A stretch of 64,000 bases of DNA from Buxus sempervirens (GCA_947561395.2 OX387183.1:28694853-28758852); one strand, 5' to 3'. Shown: positions 10,131-21,627, counted from the stretch's first letter. The notes: a model not told the origin generated them from the sequence alone. A program made the numbers and translations.

Positions 10131-11515
10131 TGTGAGACATGGGGAAAAAATCAATTTAATGACTTCCCTGATCATCACGCGGGATTCATTAAAAACACAG
10201 AGTCGCCACCATTCAATCTAGGTGTGAATGGACACCAAAATATCAAATAAGCACAAAAAGCAAATTTAGGGCAAAATATCCCTCCTAAAAAAATAACCAG
10301 AGATGGGTAAGGGGATTAGGTTATGAACAGGGGAAGGTGTTAGGCACCCCTATTCATCCACACAAGGTGGTTGCCAGGTATTGTTCATGTTAAAATAAAG
10401 GAAAAAGGCTTGCTATATGAAAATCACGAAAAATCACAAAAAAGACAAACATGTATGGTTTTTTCATACGAATAGCCTGATTGATCCAGAACTTTCAAAT
10501 ATGATCATACCATTCCTAGGGTTTCATGATCAACACAAAATTGAGATAAAATCAAATAAAACCAATCTAAAGTGAAAAATCCAAAAATCTGGCTTCAAGT
10601 CAAATTCTAGAAAAATATGATTTTTATGAAATATTTCAAAATTGAACTAGAATAATCCAGAACATAGATATAGCTCAAATTTCACATTAAATCAAAAAAT
10701 AAAAACCAAAAAAACTCACATTAATGAAAAACATCAAAAGGGGAGAACTTAGACCGTAGGGTCTTCTCTCAAAAGTGGAAAACAAATCAAAAACAATCAT
10801 CATGAAACCCTAGAATTTACTTTTAGGCTTCTAGATCCAGATCTATCATATTGATCATGATGAATCCAGAATCTTAGCCTAAAATCACAAAATCACGAAA
10901 ACAGTGCTGTAGGTGCAAAAGTGGTGAAAAATCCAAATTTTGGAAAAAGAGCGGATCTCATGCTATAATCACCATGAACTCATAGAAGTAATCCAGATAT
11001 AAAATATAATCATTAAAACATGATCAGGATATAAAAAACAGCCACATCTCACAGATTAGAGCACATGGGGGCCTACCCTACGGATCCACCTGTTCTCTTT
11101 TCCCCTAGCTCTCTCTTCACGTTTTACAGCTAGAAAGACTCTTGAGGTACTTGGAGATAAGTTTGGGTACACAAACACAATCAAAGGCCTTATTCTAAAA
11201 AAATAGAAAAAAACAGATATGGGGTCCTATTCTAGGGATCCACCTGTTCCCTTTTCCCCTAGCTCTCTCTTCACGTTTTACGGCTAGAGAGACTCTTGAG
11301 GTACTTAGAGACAAGTTTAGGGATACAAAATAAAATAGATGGCCTTATTCTACAGCAATAGAGAAGATCCTATTACTTCTAGAATTGAAAATATGAAATA
11401 AAAGGGAAAAGGGACTTACTTGGATTCAGCAAGCAGAGCAGCAAGGATTCCTTTCTTCTCTTGAAGCTCTTGATTATTCAAAATTTCGTGGCCCCTAGCC
11501 TAAGAATCTCACCTC

Positions 11516-11523
11516 TATTTATA
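11516..11523 (-). promoter_or_regulatory. TATA box in 3' LTR of copy 2
   Basis: TATAAATA on the element strand. In a 3' LTR this would drive readthrough into the 5' part of the FAR1-like pseudogene in antisense. Confidence 0.7.
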
Positions 11524-11724
11524 GGCAAGCACAGGGGCAAGGCTGGTCCAGAAGGATATATCCTGATCCTCAGGATAGAGTGAAAGTTGGAGATAATGCC
11601 CATCCATAGCCAACCAAGGTGACTTCAGCGAATAAAAGACATAATTCGCTCACTTAAAGGGATATTGGACTAAAGATAAAGCTCAGAAATCGAGAGAAGA
11701 ATAAAACTTGCACGAGTCTTTAGT

Positions 11725-11830
11725 GACCGTAAATGGTCCACGGTCCAATGGTGTCCGTATTTCCAATACGGGCGCGCCTGACCGTAGATAGATTTCGGGC
11801 ACGACTGGCCCGTGAATAAAATACGAGCAA
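11725..11830. promoter_or_regulatory. CCCGTA/TACGGG array in 3' LTR U3
   Basis: Four degenerate units, nearly identical to those at 30896-31005, upstream of the TATA box on the element strand. Some half-sites have decayed (ATACGAGC against ATACGGGC in the other LTR). Confidence 0.65.
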
Positions 11831-11931
11831 AGCCTGCTTAGTCCATTTTTATGCATTTTTGACCTGTTTTAAGCTTCAATTACATGTTTTTATTACTTTC
11901 TCATTTTGTAGTACAATTTGGGGTGTCTACA

Positions 11932-11946
11932 GCTGCCCCCTCTTTG
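11932..11946 (-). promoter_or_regulatory. Polypurine tract
   Basis: On the element strand CAAAGAGGGGGCAGC directly abuts the 3' LTR start (TGTAGACA). This is the expected plus-strand priming site for reverse transcription and confirms the element's orientation. Confidence 0.85.
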
Positions 11947-12282
11947 CTGGTAATTGGAACCAATTACAAGCAGAGAGCAAAAAGACCCACCAATTGCACT
12001 TTCTGAGATTTTTGTCTAACCAATTGCACTTTGCAAGGATTAAATGGGTGATTTTATAAAAAGAATTTATTTTTGGAAGATCTGCTAAAAAATCCCTCAA
12101 CTTAAGGGCCAAATCCTCCTCTCTCCTCTCACTGAGCACTTGTGGCTATGAAGTGAGATTTGAGTCAAAATATTTTTAAACAAAAGTGAGTATGGTGGCA
12201 ATCCTTGCAACTTACAACTAATATAGACATTAATCTTCTGATAAATGTGGAGAAAATAATAAAATATGCAATTTTTGGCTTT
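11947..12282. other. Non-coding region between 3' LTR and antisense gene 1
   Basis: AT-rich, with a small direct repeat (ACCAATTGCACTTT twice near 11988-12035). No coding potential is supported. Confidence 0.5.
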
Positions 12283-12386
12283 GCCCGTATTTGTATCACG
12301 GACCAATGTTGCCCGTACTTTGATCACTGGCGAACGGGACCGTATTACTTTCACGGTCGTCTGAGGCCCGTACTGAGTTTACGGAT
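12283..12386. promoter_or_regulatory. CCCGTA/TACGGG array upstream of antisense gene 1
   Basis: Units such as CCCGTATTTGTATCACGG and CCGTATTACTTTCACGG end in ACGGATTTTACT. The very similar ending ACGGATTTTACTGCC closes the array upstream of antisense gene 2. A CT-rich, 5'-UTR-like sequence follows (12400-12747). Position suggests a promoter-type module for plus-strand transcription. Confidence 0.6.
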
Positions 12387-12747
12387 TTTACTCTCCTTTT
12401 AAGACCGCGACTTCTCTTTTTTCCTGCTCGTATTGAAGCCCTAAACCTCTTCGACCGTATCTTCTTCTACGGTTTTCTTCTCTTCTTCTTCAGCAGTCCG
12501 ATTCGCCATCTCATTCTCCGGCGACTCTCCTATTTTCGGCGACTGCTTGCTCATTCCGGCGACCACTGCTCTCCCGCGACCACTGCTCTCCATTAATTCC
12601 GGCGACTGTTCCCATTTCTTGACAGTGGTCTGTGCTTCGAATTTCCTCAACCGACCGTGAATCATCCTTGAAGCTTCAGTAAGTGAGCAAACTCCTTGCT
12701 CTGGTGAGATCAAGCTCACATTTTCTTTTCGAAATTCACATAAACAG

Positions 12748-13649
12748 GTATGTCTTTAACTTCTGCTCTTGATCGAACCAAGCCTTCAAATTGTTGGATC
12801 TTCCATCTGTAATGTGCATTATTTATTTGTGAAAACTTCCAAATATTCATGGTATATTACTTGAATGTCCCATTTGGTAGCTATGATTTCTTCTGAATGC
12901 TTGAATTCTACTGCATTTGTCTTGATTATCTTGCTTTGGCCGAAATTGATTTCATATGGCCTAGATTTGTTCACTCATCTAGTGACTTTTTGAAGTAGTA
13001 GATTGTCCCAAAGTTTTTCTGTTTTGCCCAATGAGATGCTGACTCTGAATTGCTGTATTTGATCATTAGCTGGTATTGAACCCTTTATTTTCAGCCTATG
13101 ACTCATGATGATCTGATTTATGACAGCTCCAATTTACTCTTAAGTTTTGTGTGAACTTTGATTCTGTTCTGCTTTTGCATATCTTGCCATCTATCCTTCA
13201 TGCTTTGCCTATTTTCTCTGTTTTGAACACATTAATTCGAGTAGAGCCCTTGCTGATGTTGAACACTCCACCCTAGATTTCCAATTTTGCACTTCTCCTG
13301 CCACCCTAGTATCCACACAAGTAGGCATGACCTTCCATCCTGAAACCCAATAAATTTAAATGGTTAGGTCCTTCCAAAACAATCCATGCACCTTTTTTCC
13401 TTGTCCTATAAAGAGAACATACAAAAATCTTGCGCTTCTTATATAATTTCTTTAAAGTAAAGACAAATAAAATATCTCATAAAATAAACTCTTTTAGTTA
13501 ATTCCTGATTTGATCGGAAGCATTTGAAGCACTTTCTTCCCTTCTCCATTTTTCTTTTTCCTGCCAATCAATTAAACTTGGTTAGAATAAAATCCAGGAA
13601 TAGAAATTTTAACAAGAATAATTAAACATCTCCCTGTTTTGAACCGTAG
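12748..13649 (+). other. Probable 5'-UTR intron of antisense gene 1
   Basis: A consensus donor (ACAG|GTATGT) follows a CT-rich 5'-UTR-like stretch, and an acceptor (CCGTAG) directly precedes the ATG at 13650. The 902-nt interval is T-rich without a sustained ORF. This is an inference; transcript evidence would decide. Confidence 0.45.
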
Positions 13650-16482
13650 ATGGCCCGCCTTCGATCAGCTTCTAGGGATCCTGCAGATGAGCCATCCTCT
13701 TCGAGGGTTAGGCGTGATCCTGCTGATGTGGCCACTTCTTCGAGGGCCGAGAGGGATTCTGATTTAGACATTCCTGATCTCCCTTCTGGGGATTCGCATG
13801 AGGCGACCCCAGAGGTATTCTCTAACTCTTTTGAATTTAACATTCTTTTACAAAAACATCTCCTTGATCCTTTCCTTCTTTCGATTATTTCCTTAGCCAG
13901 CAGTTGAGTCCTCAGGCCGAGATAGGAGCCGTAGCAGGCACCGAGCTGGAGGCAGAGATGGATGCCATGATGAGGGCCGTAGAGGAGGCCGTAGAGGTGG
14001 TCGTGGCAGAGATGAGGCCAGGACCAGAGTAGAGGTTTCCGAGGAGGTGGCTGCCCAGATTAGGGATACTGACCTCTTGCATGGCCTGAGGAAACATCCC
14101 TCAGCGTGCATTAGAGCGGATATCCCTTTGGAGTATCCGATGTCTCATTTCAGAGGGAGCTGGGCCAGCTTCATTAGATTCCTGGGAGCCTGCAGTTCAG
14201 CCTACCGCCGGGAGCTAGGCTTATATGGCTTTGGCCTGTTTATTACTATTCCGGATGTGCGCTTGGATCGGGCTCTCATTGCTGCATTGCTCGAGAGATT
14301 CTTCCCGGAGACGTTGAGCTTCCACTTCCCAGATATTGAGATTGGGATCAGGCCTTCTGACTTCACCCTTATCACCGGGATTAGGATGACCGGTGATATT
14401 ATTCCCGAGATGGTGATGCCAGATGCCGAGGAGGTTGCCTCTTATCTTGGATATGTAGTTCTTCCTCCTGAGGCCTGGGATAGAGGGAGAGCGAGATTGT
14501 CTCTGACATGGTTGAGAGAGACTTTCCTGAGGAGGCGGCTAGGACAGCTGGTTGCTGGTGATCCTGTCTTTCCCTTCGCCTTCAGATTTATTTTTCTATA
14601 TATGATGGGCTCCTGCTTCTTCCCAGAGGACACGGCTTCAGTTAGTCCTCATTTTCTGAGTTTACTGGGAGATCTGCAACGGGCGAGGAGGTATGCATGG
14701 GGCCCGCTTATTTTTGGTACTATCCTAGCCGGCCTGCGCCGATCAGTGAGTGGCCTCTCTACTTCCAGAGGGGCTGGAGTTGGGTGCAGATTCTTCTGGC
14801 CCTTCTTACAGGTGAATCTTATTTCCCTTCTTTTTCTTTATCTCTTTCTTTTTATCTCTCTTTTTCTATTCCTCTAACTCTTTTCTTCTTTCTGCAGTTT
14901 TTTGCTAGGGTTTATATACCCTATTTCCGTCCTACCTCTACGAAGTCTGAGGAGACGTATCCCATGGCACGTAGATGGTGTCATGTAGAGCACGACTCTG
15001 AAAAGAGTCGTCCTAGGTCCGCCCGGGCCCACTTGGACAGGCTATACCGGTCTGAGGTAATCTACTTTAACTCCTCTTCTTTCTTCTTTCTTTCTCTTCC
15101 TGAATCACATATCTAATATCCCATTATGTTTTTCAGCTATTTGTCCCCCGGATGGAGGACATTCATGAGGTGCTGGCCCTGCATGCAGCCAGAGACGATG
15201 CCTTTGTCCCTGACCAGAGACGACAGAGATACCAGTTTTTTATTAGTCAGATGGGCAGCAACTGGTACTGTGGCGAGTGCTTCTTCTTTCAGCATGTGGG
15301 AGAGACGCGGATTCCTACCATCCCTCCAGATACTGCCCCTCCTTTCCTCCTATGCCTGTAGATCCTGCCCAGTTCCTAGATTGGACTGAGGCAGAGACAC
15401 TATTAAAGGAGGGTGACTATGATGCCTGGTTCAGGCGAGCTTCAGTTGGGTGCCTCATGCCACCCATGCCTGTTCGTGGTGGAGTCACTGAGATAGGAGG
15501 GGTAGTGATTCGAGCTTATGATACGACGGTACGCCTTCTCTCTTTGTGATCTTCTATTTACATTTCATTTGAATTTGGCATTTTCTGACTTCTTTCTTTG
15601 TATTTCAGGAGGCTCAGTTGGCAGAGATCCGGTCTCGCTATGCTGATCTAGAGCGCCAGCATGATGCTGCGATTGTTGAGCGGGACGCCCTCTATATCAT
15701 GATCTCAGACCTCCGGGGGCAGCTAGCTAGAGCCCAGGGCCAGGAGGGTCCATCTGATGCACAGGACCAGGCGGGTCCATCTCATACTCAGGTTATTTTC
15801 TTCTTCCATTCTTGCTCTTGTATTTAGTTTATCTTGTTCTGACTGAAGCTTCTTCTCTTATTTTCAGGAGGACACAGCTGGCCCTTCTTCACCTGCTTCA
15901 CCTGTGCCTATGCATCTTCGGGGTGAGTTATTTTCTGTGGCACGGGTGGAGTTTGTGACTTTTCCCAGTCCGGTGGAGGCAACTGCAGCAGAGCCTGAGA
16001 TTGAGGCTGATATTGCGCCTGCTGCTGAGGATGTGCCAAAGTCTGCCCCAGTTCCTGAGACCGCTCCTGTGGCATCTGCGGATATGGAGTCGGCTATGGA
16101 TACTGTTGTGGTAGTACCTGCTGTGGAGGCCGTGGTGATGGAGGAGGCTACAGTTGATTCCGTGGAGCCTGGTCCTGATGCTGATATACCTGGGACATCT
16201 GCTCCTGCTGATCCTGTCACGGAGGCTGTAGAGGAGACGCCTGCTGCTGCTGATCCTTCGGTGGACTCATCCCATACTGATTCGGATACGGAGTCTACCG
16301 GATATGTAGATACTTCAGGGTACGTTCCTCCTGATCATCCCACTGCTGGCTTTGTGCCTTTATACATGTGGCATGATATTCAGTCTGTTTTGAGCAGGAT
16401 GACTCGCAGCACAGCCCGCAATATTGTGCGGCATGTCTTTGAGCGCAGGCGATCTTCAGGCCGTGGTCGGGGCAGAGGATGA
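13650..16482 (+). CDS. Antisense extra ORF 1 of copy 2: plant-mobile-domain-like protein, six coding exons, one frameshift
   Basis: Exons are 13650-13814, 13897-14811, 14898-15056, 15137-15528, 15609-15791 and 15868-16482. All five introns are 76-86 nt with GT-AG ends and lie in phase 0. The product would be about 810 residues. It starts with a Ser/Arg/Asp-rich region, then an Arg/Gly-rich stretch, then a plant-mobile-domain-like region (LIAALLERFFPETLSFHF...IGIRPSDFTLITGIRMTGD). A coiled coil follows (exon 5), then an acidic Ala/Pro/Val-rich tail and a C-terminal Arg-Gly run. Exon 4 is 392 nt, one base short of a whole number of codons. The frame breaks near 15345 and resumes in the next frame (MPVDPAQF...). 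The TGA at 16480-16482 interrupts a Gly-Arg run that continues to a TAG 30 bases later. Extra antisense ORFs, some with plant mobile domains, are known from Tat-lineage elements; their function is unclear. Confidence 0.72.
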
Positions 16483-16727
16483 GGCCGTGGTCGTAGGGGC
16501 GGACCTGCATAGCCAGTAAATAGGATCTTTCATGTACACTTGTATTTTTTGACAAAAGTGATGTAAACATTCATATATATATAAAAGAAGTTTGATTTAT
16601 TTTCATTTGTGTGCTTTTCTTCTTTATTTTCAGTATTTATTACATGATGAATGTTAAAACAGGGACAGGTGAAGCTTAGGGAAACAAAGAAATTAAAACT
16701 GCCCATTTTTTGCATTTTTCCGGAAGT
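16483..16727. other. 3' flank of antisense gene 1
   Basis: AT-rich; likely 3'-UTR and terminator region of antisense gene 1 (several TTTGTAT/ATATAAA stretches near 16540-16590). No conserved polyadenylation signal is distinctive enough to mark. Confidence 0.4.
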
Positions 16728-16860
16728 AACCGTACTTAACATACGAGCAAGCCGCGCCCGTAATGTTTATACGGGCGCACTGTGACCGTAAATTTTTCAC
16801 GGTCACAGTGTGTCCGTGTTCTTTATACGAGCGCGCTATGCCCGTATTCTAATTACGGAT
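16728..16860. promoter_or_regulatory. CCCGTA/TACGGG array upstream of antisense gene 2
   Basis: Five or six degenerate units (for example CCCGTAATGTTTATACGGGC and CCGTAAATTTTTCACGG) end 24 bp before a TATTTAAA and about 120 bp before the ATG of antisense gene 2. This is the clearest promoter-like placement of the array. Confidence 0.68.
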
Positions 16861-16883
16861 TTTACTGCCTTAACGATTTTTTC

Positions 16884-16891
16884 TATTTAAA
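16884..16891 (+). promoter_or_regulatory. TATA-like box of antisense gene 2
   Basis: TATTTAAA, 92 bp upstream of the ATG at 16983 and just downstream of the half-palindrome array. Confidence 0.5.
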
Positions 16892-16982
16892 CTCATGGGG
16901 AACATCATTGTGACACTTTTAACAGTTTGAAAACTCCCTGAGCACGTCGTTTCTCGCTTTCCTTGGCTTCTTTGGTGCTTCC

Positions 16983-18660
16983 ATGGCTTCCCTTGCCCCA
17001 CTCTCTTCTACCGTTGAATCTCCTCCTGTAAGACAACATGTTAGATCCAAACCTCCTAATCTCACCAGGTATAACGTTGTAGACTCTTTCTATAACAGAT
17101 GGGTTAACTCCATGACTCTTGCTAAAGAAAGTCGTTGGGATTCCATCCACTTAGGCCATATCCTGCACATCCCTAAAATTCCCTTTAAGTGGGAAATCAT
17201 TGAAGCTCTTATTGGGCATTGGGTTCCTGAGCTAAATCTCTTCCGTTTTGATGATAAAGAGTTGACTCCTACTATAGAAGAGATTGAAACCATCCTTGGC
17301 TTAAGATTTTCTGAAAAAGTTGTAAACCCACCCCTAAAGCCTAGCTACAAAAAGGAAGCTTCCACCTTTTTAGGTATAGGGAAGAAAGACCTAGGGGATT
17401 CTGATGCACTTCTGACCTTGTCTAAGACCTTTCTGACTGAAAAGCTTCTAAGGGGAGAGGACAAGGATGCCAGGTTCAATGCATTCACCCTAATAGTGGT
17501 TAATCAACTGTTTTTTCCACGGGGTGACGACCAGGTTGACTTGGCTCTTATCTCAGTTATTTGCCATGTTAGGGAAGGTGAAAGATTAGCTCCTATGTAT
17601 CAAGCTCTTACTGACTGCTATTTTAGGAAGAAGAAGCACTTCCTTGCATGTGCCCTTATCCTACAGGTAAGAAAAATAACATAAAAATTTTTTTTTCTTC
17701 TTTTTTTTTGTTTTCTTTTTGTTTTTTTGTTTTTTTTGAAACTAAAGTACATCCCTTTTTCTGCAGCTTTGGTTACTTGACCACTTGAGTCAGGTTGAAG
17801 AAATAACTCGCCGCTTCTTTCCACGATTGAAAGTTCCTATTTTGATGAGCAACAGGGGCTGTCCTAACATCCATGGTGGTAAGCAAGGTTGGTTCACTTT
17901 CTTAGGTACTCTCCAGGATGATCAGGTGAGATGGCGTGGCACTTTTCAACCTAATCCAGAGACAGTGATTAGCTTTAGAGATAGAAATTTTCTGGTCCTA
18001 GCAGGCTTGAAATCTGCTATGCTTTATCTCCCTTTGAGAGTTCTTCGACAGTTTGGAGCAACACAGGGGATTATGATCCCATCTGGATATGAGGACTTCC
18101 TTGGACCACTTACACCAGCCACCATGGGGCTGAATGCTCGATTAATGAATAAGTGGTCTTATGTCCGTTTTCTGCGGGGTCCAGTCTTTTCTGAGTCTCA
18201 TGTAAAAGCCTATCTCTTTTGGATCAAAGAGCAGGTGCAGAGTCATGCCCCAGTACCAGAGGAGCCTCCTGCAGTTCTTCCCCCTACCTATGAGGATATC
18301 CTGGAGTCTGAAAGAGCAACCCACAAACGGCTTCAAAAAATATGGGTACGAGAAGCCCAGGAACTTAGGATAAAGGGTATTGATATGGAAAGGCAGCTTA
18401 AAGAGCAGACATCTCGCCGCATTGCCATGGAAAAGAAGCTTGAAGAACAAAAGCAGGCTTGTTGCTCTGAAGTCCGCTTGATTCGCAGGAAATATCAGGA
18501 TGCTTTGACTGACCTTAGGACTTTAAAGCTCAGGCTGTCACTTTCAGATGAGGTCTTCTCCTTTCTAGGCAATCCAGATGCACCAGGAGCTTCAGGGATC
18601 ATTGCAACACAGGCAGCACGGATTCGTGAGCTTGAGGAGCAGCTAAAGCATAGGGATTAG
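16983..18660 (+). CDS. Antisense extra ORF 2 of copy 2: DUF7745-like protein, two exons, intact
   Basis: Exons are 16983-17666 and 17767-18660, with a 100-nt T-rich GT-AG intron in phase 0. The 525-residue product has no internal stop. Residues ~50-110 (HLGHILHIPKIPF...VPELNLFRFDDKELTPTIEE) resemble DUF7745, a plant domain related to plant mobile domains; ACALILQ|LWLLDHL spans the splice junction as in that family. The C-terminal third (from about ERATHKRLQ) is charged and heptad-like, a probable coiled coil. It converges with pol, whose integrase ends at 19579. That it is intact while pol has two stops suggests either recency or separate maintenance. The DUF7745 match is from memory and needs a profile search. 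Confidence 0.75.
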
Positions 18661-19578
18661 ATTCTTTTATCATTCATTTTTTTTCTCTTTTTTTCTTTTT
18701 TCTTTCTCTTTTTTTTTTCATACCTTTGTACAAAAGTAAACTCCAATAGTGGAAAGATAAAGGATTTAATACAAAAGTAGGTTTTATATTATTGGCCTCA
18801 GAATTCTCAGACGCTTGTAAAAACCAAAGTTTTATGAAAAGTACTTGATTTCTCATCACTGGCCAAAAGTATAGTTTTTTTTTTTTGAAAAGCTAATCCA
18901 AAGCACTTAATCACATATAATCAAAGGAATTAAAATCAGGTTTCATAATGAAAAGGGTGGCCCAGTCAATAGGGAGAGACCAAATCTGTCTATCCTACGA
19001 CCCTTAGAATCATCCCCTAATGGCTTTTCCTTCATGGCTAATCCTGCTAATCTGCTCACTTGCTTATGCTCATGCTGTCTTCAACTTGAACCACATGATC
19101 AACTCAATCCTTTGATTTTTTTTTCATGCCCTTATTGCCCCTAGCGCCACTTATGGTTTTCACTAGGGCTGGCTTCTGTATTCCGTCATCACCAATATTA
19201 CTCTGATATTTGAATGAATATACTAAAATCACCGAGGGCTTAAGAATAGGACGAAACAAAGGCTAAGCTTGGTTTATGAAATAAAAGGTATTAAAGGCTC
19301 AAAATTTTCTAAGTGTGAAAATAGGTCAACCGGACTTACAGTCATGATGATTTCAATCCCATTTCCCCTTTTTCCTTGTATTTGGCTTTCATTTGCCCTT
19401 ATTTTTCTTTTCTTTATTTTTTCTCTTTTTTGCCCCTATTGGCTTTGCCCCAGTATAAGACTGTAAGTCCAGCTTAGGTTTATCAAAGAAGACGAACAGG
19501 CTCAAATTGGCTTGACTAGGGATAAAATTTTGTGAAACAAGGAAAGATGGCCTCAGATCATTTCCTAGTAATATTCAT
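18661..19578. other. Spacer between antisense gene 2 and integrase
   Basis: The 3' ends of two convergent genes meet here. A T/C tract lies at 18665-18720. No ORF with recognisable content is seen. Confidence 0.5.
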
Positions 19579-20550
19579 TCATGGAAAATATCTCTTTACT
19601 GTATCAGAGTTTATTGCCTCAGGAAAATCCTTCCCATCCATTTCTGTTAAGATGAGAGCACCTCCTGATAGGACCTTCTTGACAACATAAGGCCCTTCCC
19701 AATTTGGTTTGAATTTTCCACGTGGGTCTTCCAAAAAGGGTAAGATCTTCTTTAATACCAAATTTCCTTCTTGGAAAGTTCTGGGCTTTACCTTCTTATT
19801 GTAAGCCCTGGCCATCCTCTTCTGATACAATTGGCCATGAGAAAGCGCCTTCAAATGCTTTTCTTCTATTAAATTGAGTTGATCATGTCTTGATTGGATC
19901 CATTCAGCTTCTTCTAATTCAGCTTCCATTAACACTCTTAGTGAAGGTATTTCCACTTCCACTGGTAACACTGCTTCCATTCCATAGACTAGGGAATATG
20001 GGGTTGCCCTTGTAGAAGTTCGAATTGAGGTTCTGTAGGCATGTAGGGCAAGTGGCAACATTTCATGCCAATCTTTGAAACTCACTACCATCTTTTGAAT
20101 GATCTTCTTTATGTTCTTATTTGCTGCTTCCACTGCCCCATTCATCTTTGGTCTATAAGGAGCTGACTTATGATGGGTAATTTGGAACTGTTCACACATT
20201 TTCCTCATATCCTTGTTCTTAAGGTTTGAAGCATTGTCTGATATTATGGCACTTGGCAAACCGTAGCGACAAATGATGTTATGCTTTACAAACTTAAGAA
20301 CGTGACTACTTGTGATGTTTGCATACGAAGTTGCTTCTACCCACTTGGTAAAATAATCGATTGCTACAAGTATAAATCTGTGTCCATTTGATGCCTTTGG
20401 AGAGATCATTCCAATGATGTCTATGCCCCATATAGAGAAGGGCCATGGAGATGTCATATTATGTAATGCACCTGGAGGTGCATTCTTATTATCAGCATAT
20501 ACTTGGCATAAATGACACCTTTTGACATGTATATAGCAGTCGTGTTCCAT
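19579..20550 (-). CDS. Integrase (pol 3' part)
   Basis: Zinc-finger Cys pair (RCHLCQ, residues 11-16); its two His lie in the upstream open segment (HGEVCGPHMNGH). The catalytic core shows Asp44 (GIDIIG), Asp105 (SDNASNL) and Glu141 (NGAVEAANKN), with the canonical 35-residue D-E spacing. A C-terminal region (PRTFQEGNLVLKK...NWEGPYVVKKV) matches the GPY/F-type module of Ty3/gypsy integrases. It is in the same frame as RT and RNase H but is separated from them by a TAG at 20557-20559 after ...RLGYY, where the family has Trp. The first catalytic neighbourhoods look intact; SDNAS is usually SDNGA. Its role is inserting the cDNA. Confidence 0.93.
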   Translation of the reverse strand: MEHDCYIHVKRCHLCQVYADNKNAPPGALHNMTSPWPFSIWGIDIIGMISPKASNGHRFILVAIDYFTKWVEATSYANITSSHVLKFVKHNIICRYGLPSAIISDNASNLKNKDMRKMCEQFQITHHKSAPYRPKMNGAVEAANKNIKKIIQKMVVSFKDWHEMLPLALHAYRTSIRTSTRATPYSLVYGMEAVLPVEVEIPSLRVLMEAELEEAEWIQSRHDQLNLIEEKHLKALSHGQLYQKRMARAYNKKVKPRTFQEGNLVLKKILPFLEDPRGKFKPNWEGPYVVKKVLSGGALILTEMDGKDFPEAINSDTVKRYFP

Positions 20551-20556
20551 AGTCGA

Positions 20557-21627
20557 CTAGTAATATCCCAATCGCAGAATCTTCTTAGCAAGCATGTGCC
20601 CGTTCATATGGGGTCCACAAACTTCTCCATGTACCGTATCAATTAACCTTTCTGATTCAGTCTTGGCAACACATCTAAGTAGGATATCATTGTGTGATCT
20701 CTTGTATAACTGTCCCCCACTTAGTAAGAACTGACTTTCCAATCTCTGTATTGTTCTTTTCTCTATAGAAGTAACATTCTCAGGCAAACTCCGATCATTT
20801 AGGAAATTCTTAATGTTTTGGAACCATGGTACTTCTTCCTCTGATGCCCCTTCTAGAACAAGGCAATAAGCAGGTTCATCCCTGACTTCAATTTCTAGTG
20901 GTTTAATATCAACACCTTCTGGCATACTAACCATTGAAGCCAATGTTGCTAAAGCATCTGCGAATTGGTTCTTGGCCCTTGGCATATAATTAAAAGAAAT
21001 TCGAGTAAACTTGGTGCTTATTTCTTCCAAATACTGGTGATAGGGGATCAACTTGTGATCCTTAGTCTTCCATTCACCAGTTGTTTGGAAGATGATAAGA
21101 CTCGAATCTCCATATACGTCAAGTTCCTCTACTTCATGATCTAAGGCTGCTTGTAACCCAATTATGCATGCTTCATACTCTGCTATATTGTTTGTACACT
21201 GGAATCTCAATTTTACTGCGATTGGGATATGCGACCCATCTGGCTTGACCAAAACAGCCCCTATTCCATTTCCATTCATATTGGCGGCCCCATCGAAGAA
21301 CATTTGCCATGAGCTTTCATTTTCCTCCTCTTCTGTGAACAGTATTTCTTCATCAGGAAAATTGGTATTTAAGGGTTGGTATTCTGGTAGAGGATGTGCA
21401 GCTAAGTGATCAGCAATGGCTTGACCCTTAATGGCTTTCTGAGAGATATAGGTGAGGTTAAATTCAAAGAGTAACAACTGCCACTTTGCTGTTCTGCCAG
21501 TTAAAGCTGGTTTTTCAAACAAGTACTTCAAAGGATCCATTTGGGATATCAATAAGGTGGAATAACTAAGGAAATAGTGTCTCAGTCTTTGAGTTGCCCA
21601 TACTAAAGCACAACAAGTTTTTTCCAA
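20557..21627 (-). CDS. RNase H and archaeal-type RNase H (pol middle part)
   Basis: Residues 1-95 are the end of the conventional Ty3/gypsy RNase H/connection (LEKTCCALVWATQRLRHYF...). From about residue 110 there is a second, archaeal-type RNase H (FFDGAANMNGNGIGAVLV, AEYEAC, GDSSLII, ADALATLASM). The dual RNase H is diagnostic for the Tat lineage. It is in the same frame as RT; the reading frame continues upstream to the TAG at 21709. The initiating Met marked here is only the first ATG after that stop. Confidence 0.92.
   Translation of the reverse strand: MEKTCCALVWATQRLRHYFLSYSTLLISQMDPLKYLFEKPALTGRTAKWQLLLFEFNLTYISQKAIKGQAIADHLAAHPLPEYQPLNTNFPDEEILFTEEEENESSWQMFFDGAANMNGNGIGAVLVKPDGSHIPIAVKLRFQCTNNIAEYEACIIGLQAALDHEVEELDVYGDSSLIIFQTTGEWKTKDHKLIPYHQYLEEISTKFTRISFNYMPRAKNQFADALATLASMVSMPEGVDIKPLEIEVRDEPAYCLVLEGASEEEVPWFQNIKNFLNDRSLPENVTSIEKRTIQRLESQFLLSGGQLYKRSHNDILLRCVAKTESERLIDTVHGEVCGPHMNGHMLAKKILRLGYY

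Larger units (their letters stand above)
10131..11931 (-). repeat. 3' LTR of copy 2
   Basis: 1,801 bp, plus-strand ends TGTGAGACA...TGTCTACA. It contains the TATA box, the 90-bp duplication and the CCCGTA/TACGGG array seen in all LTRs of this family. Confidence 0.97.
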
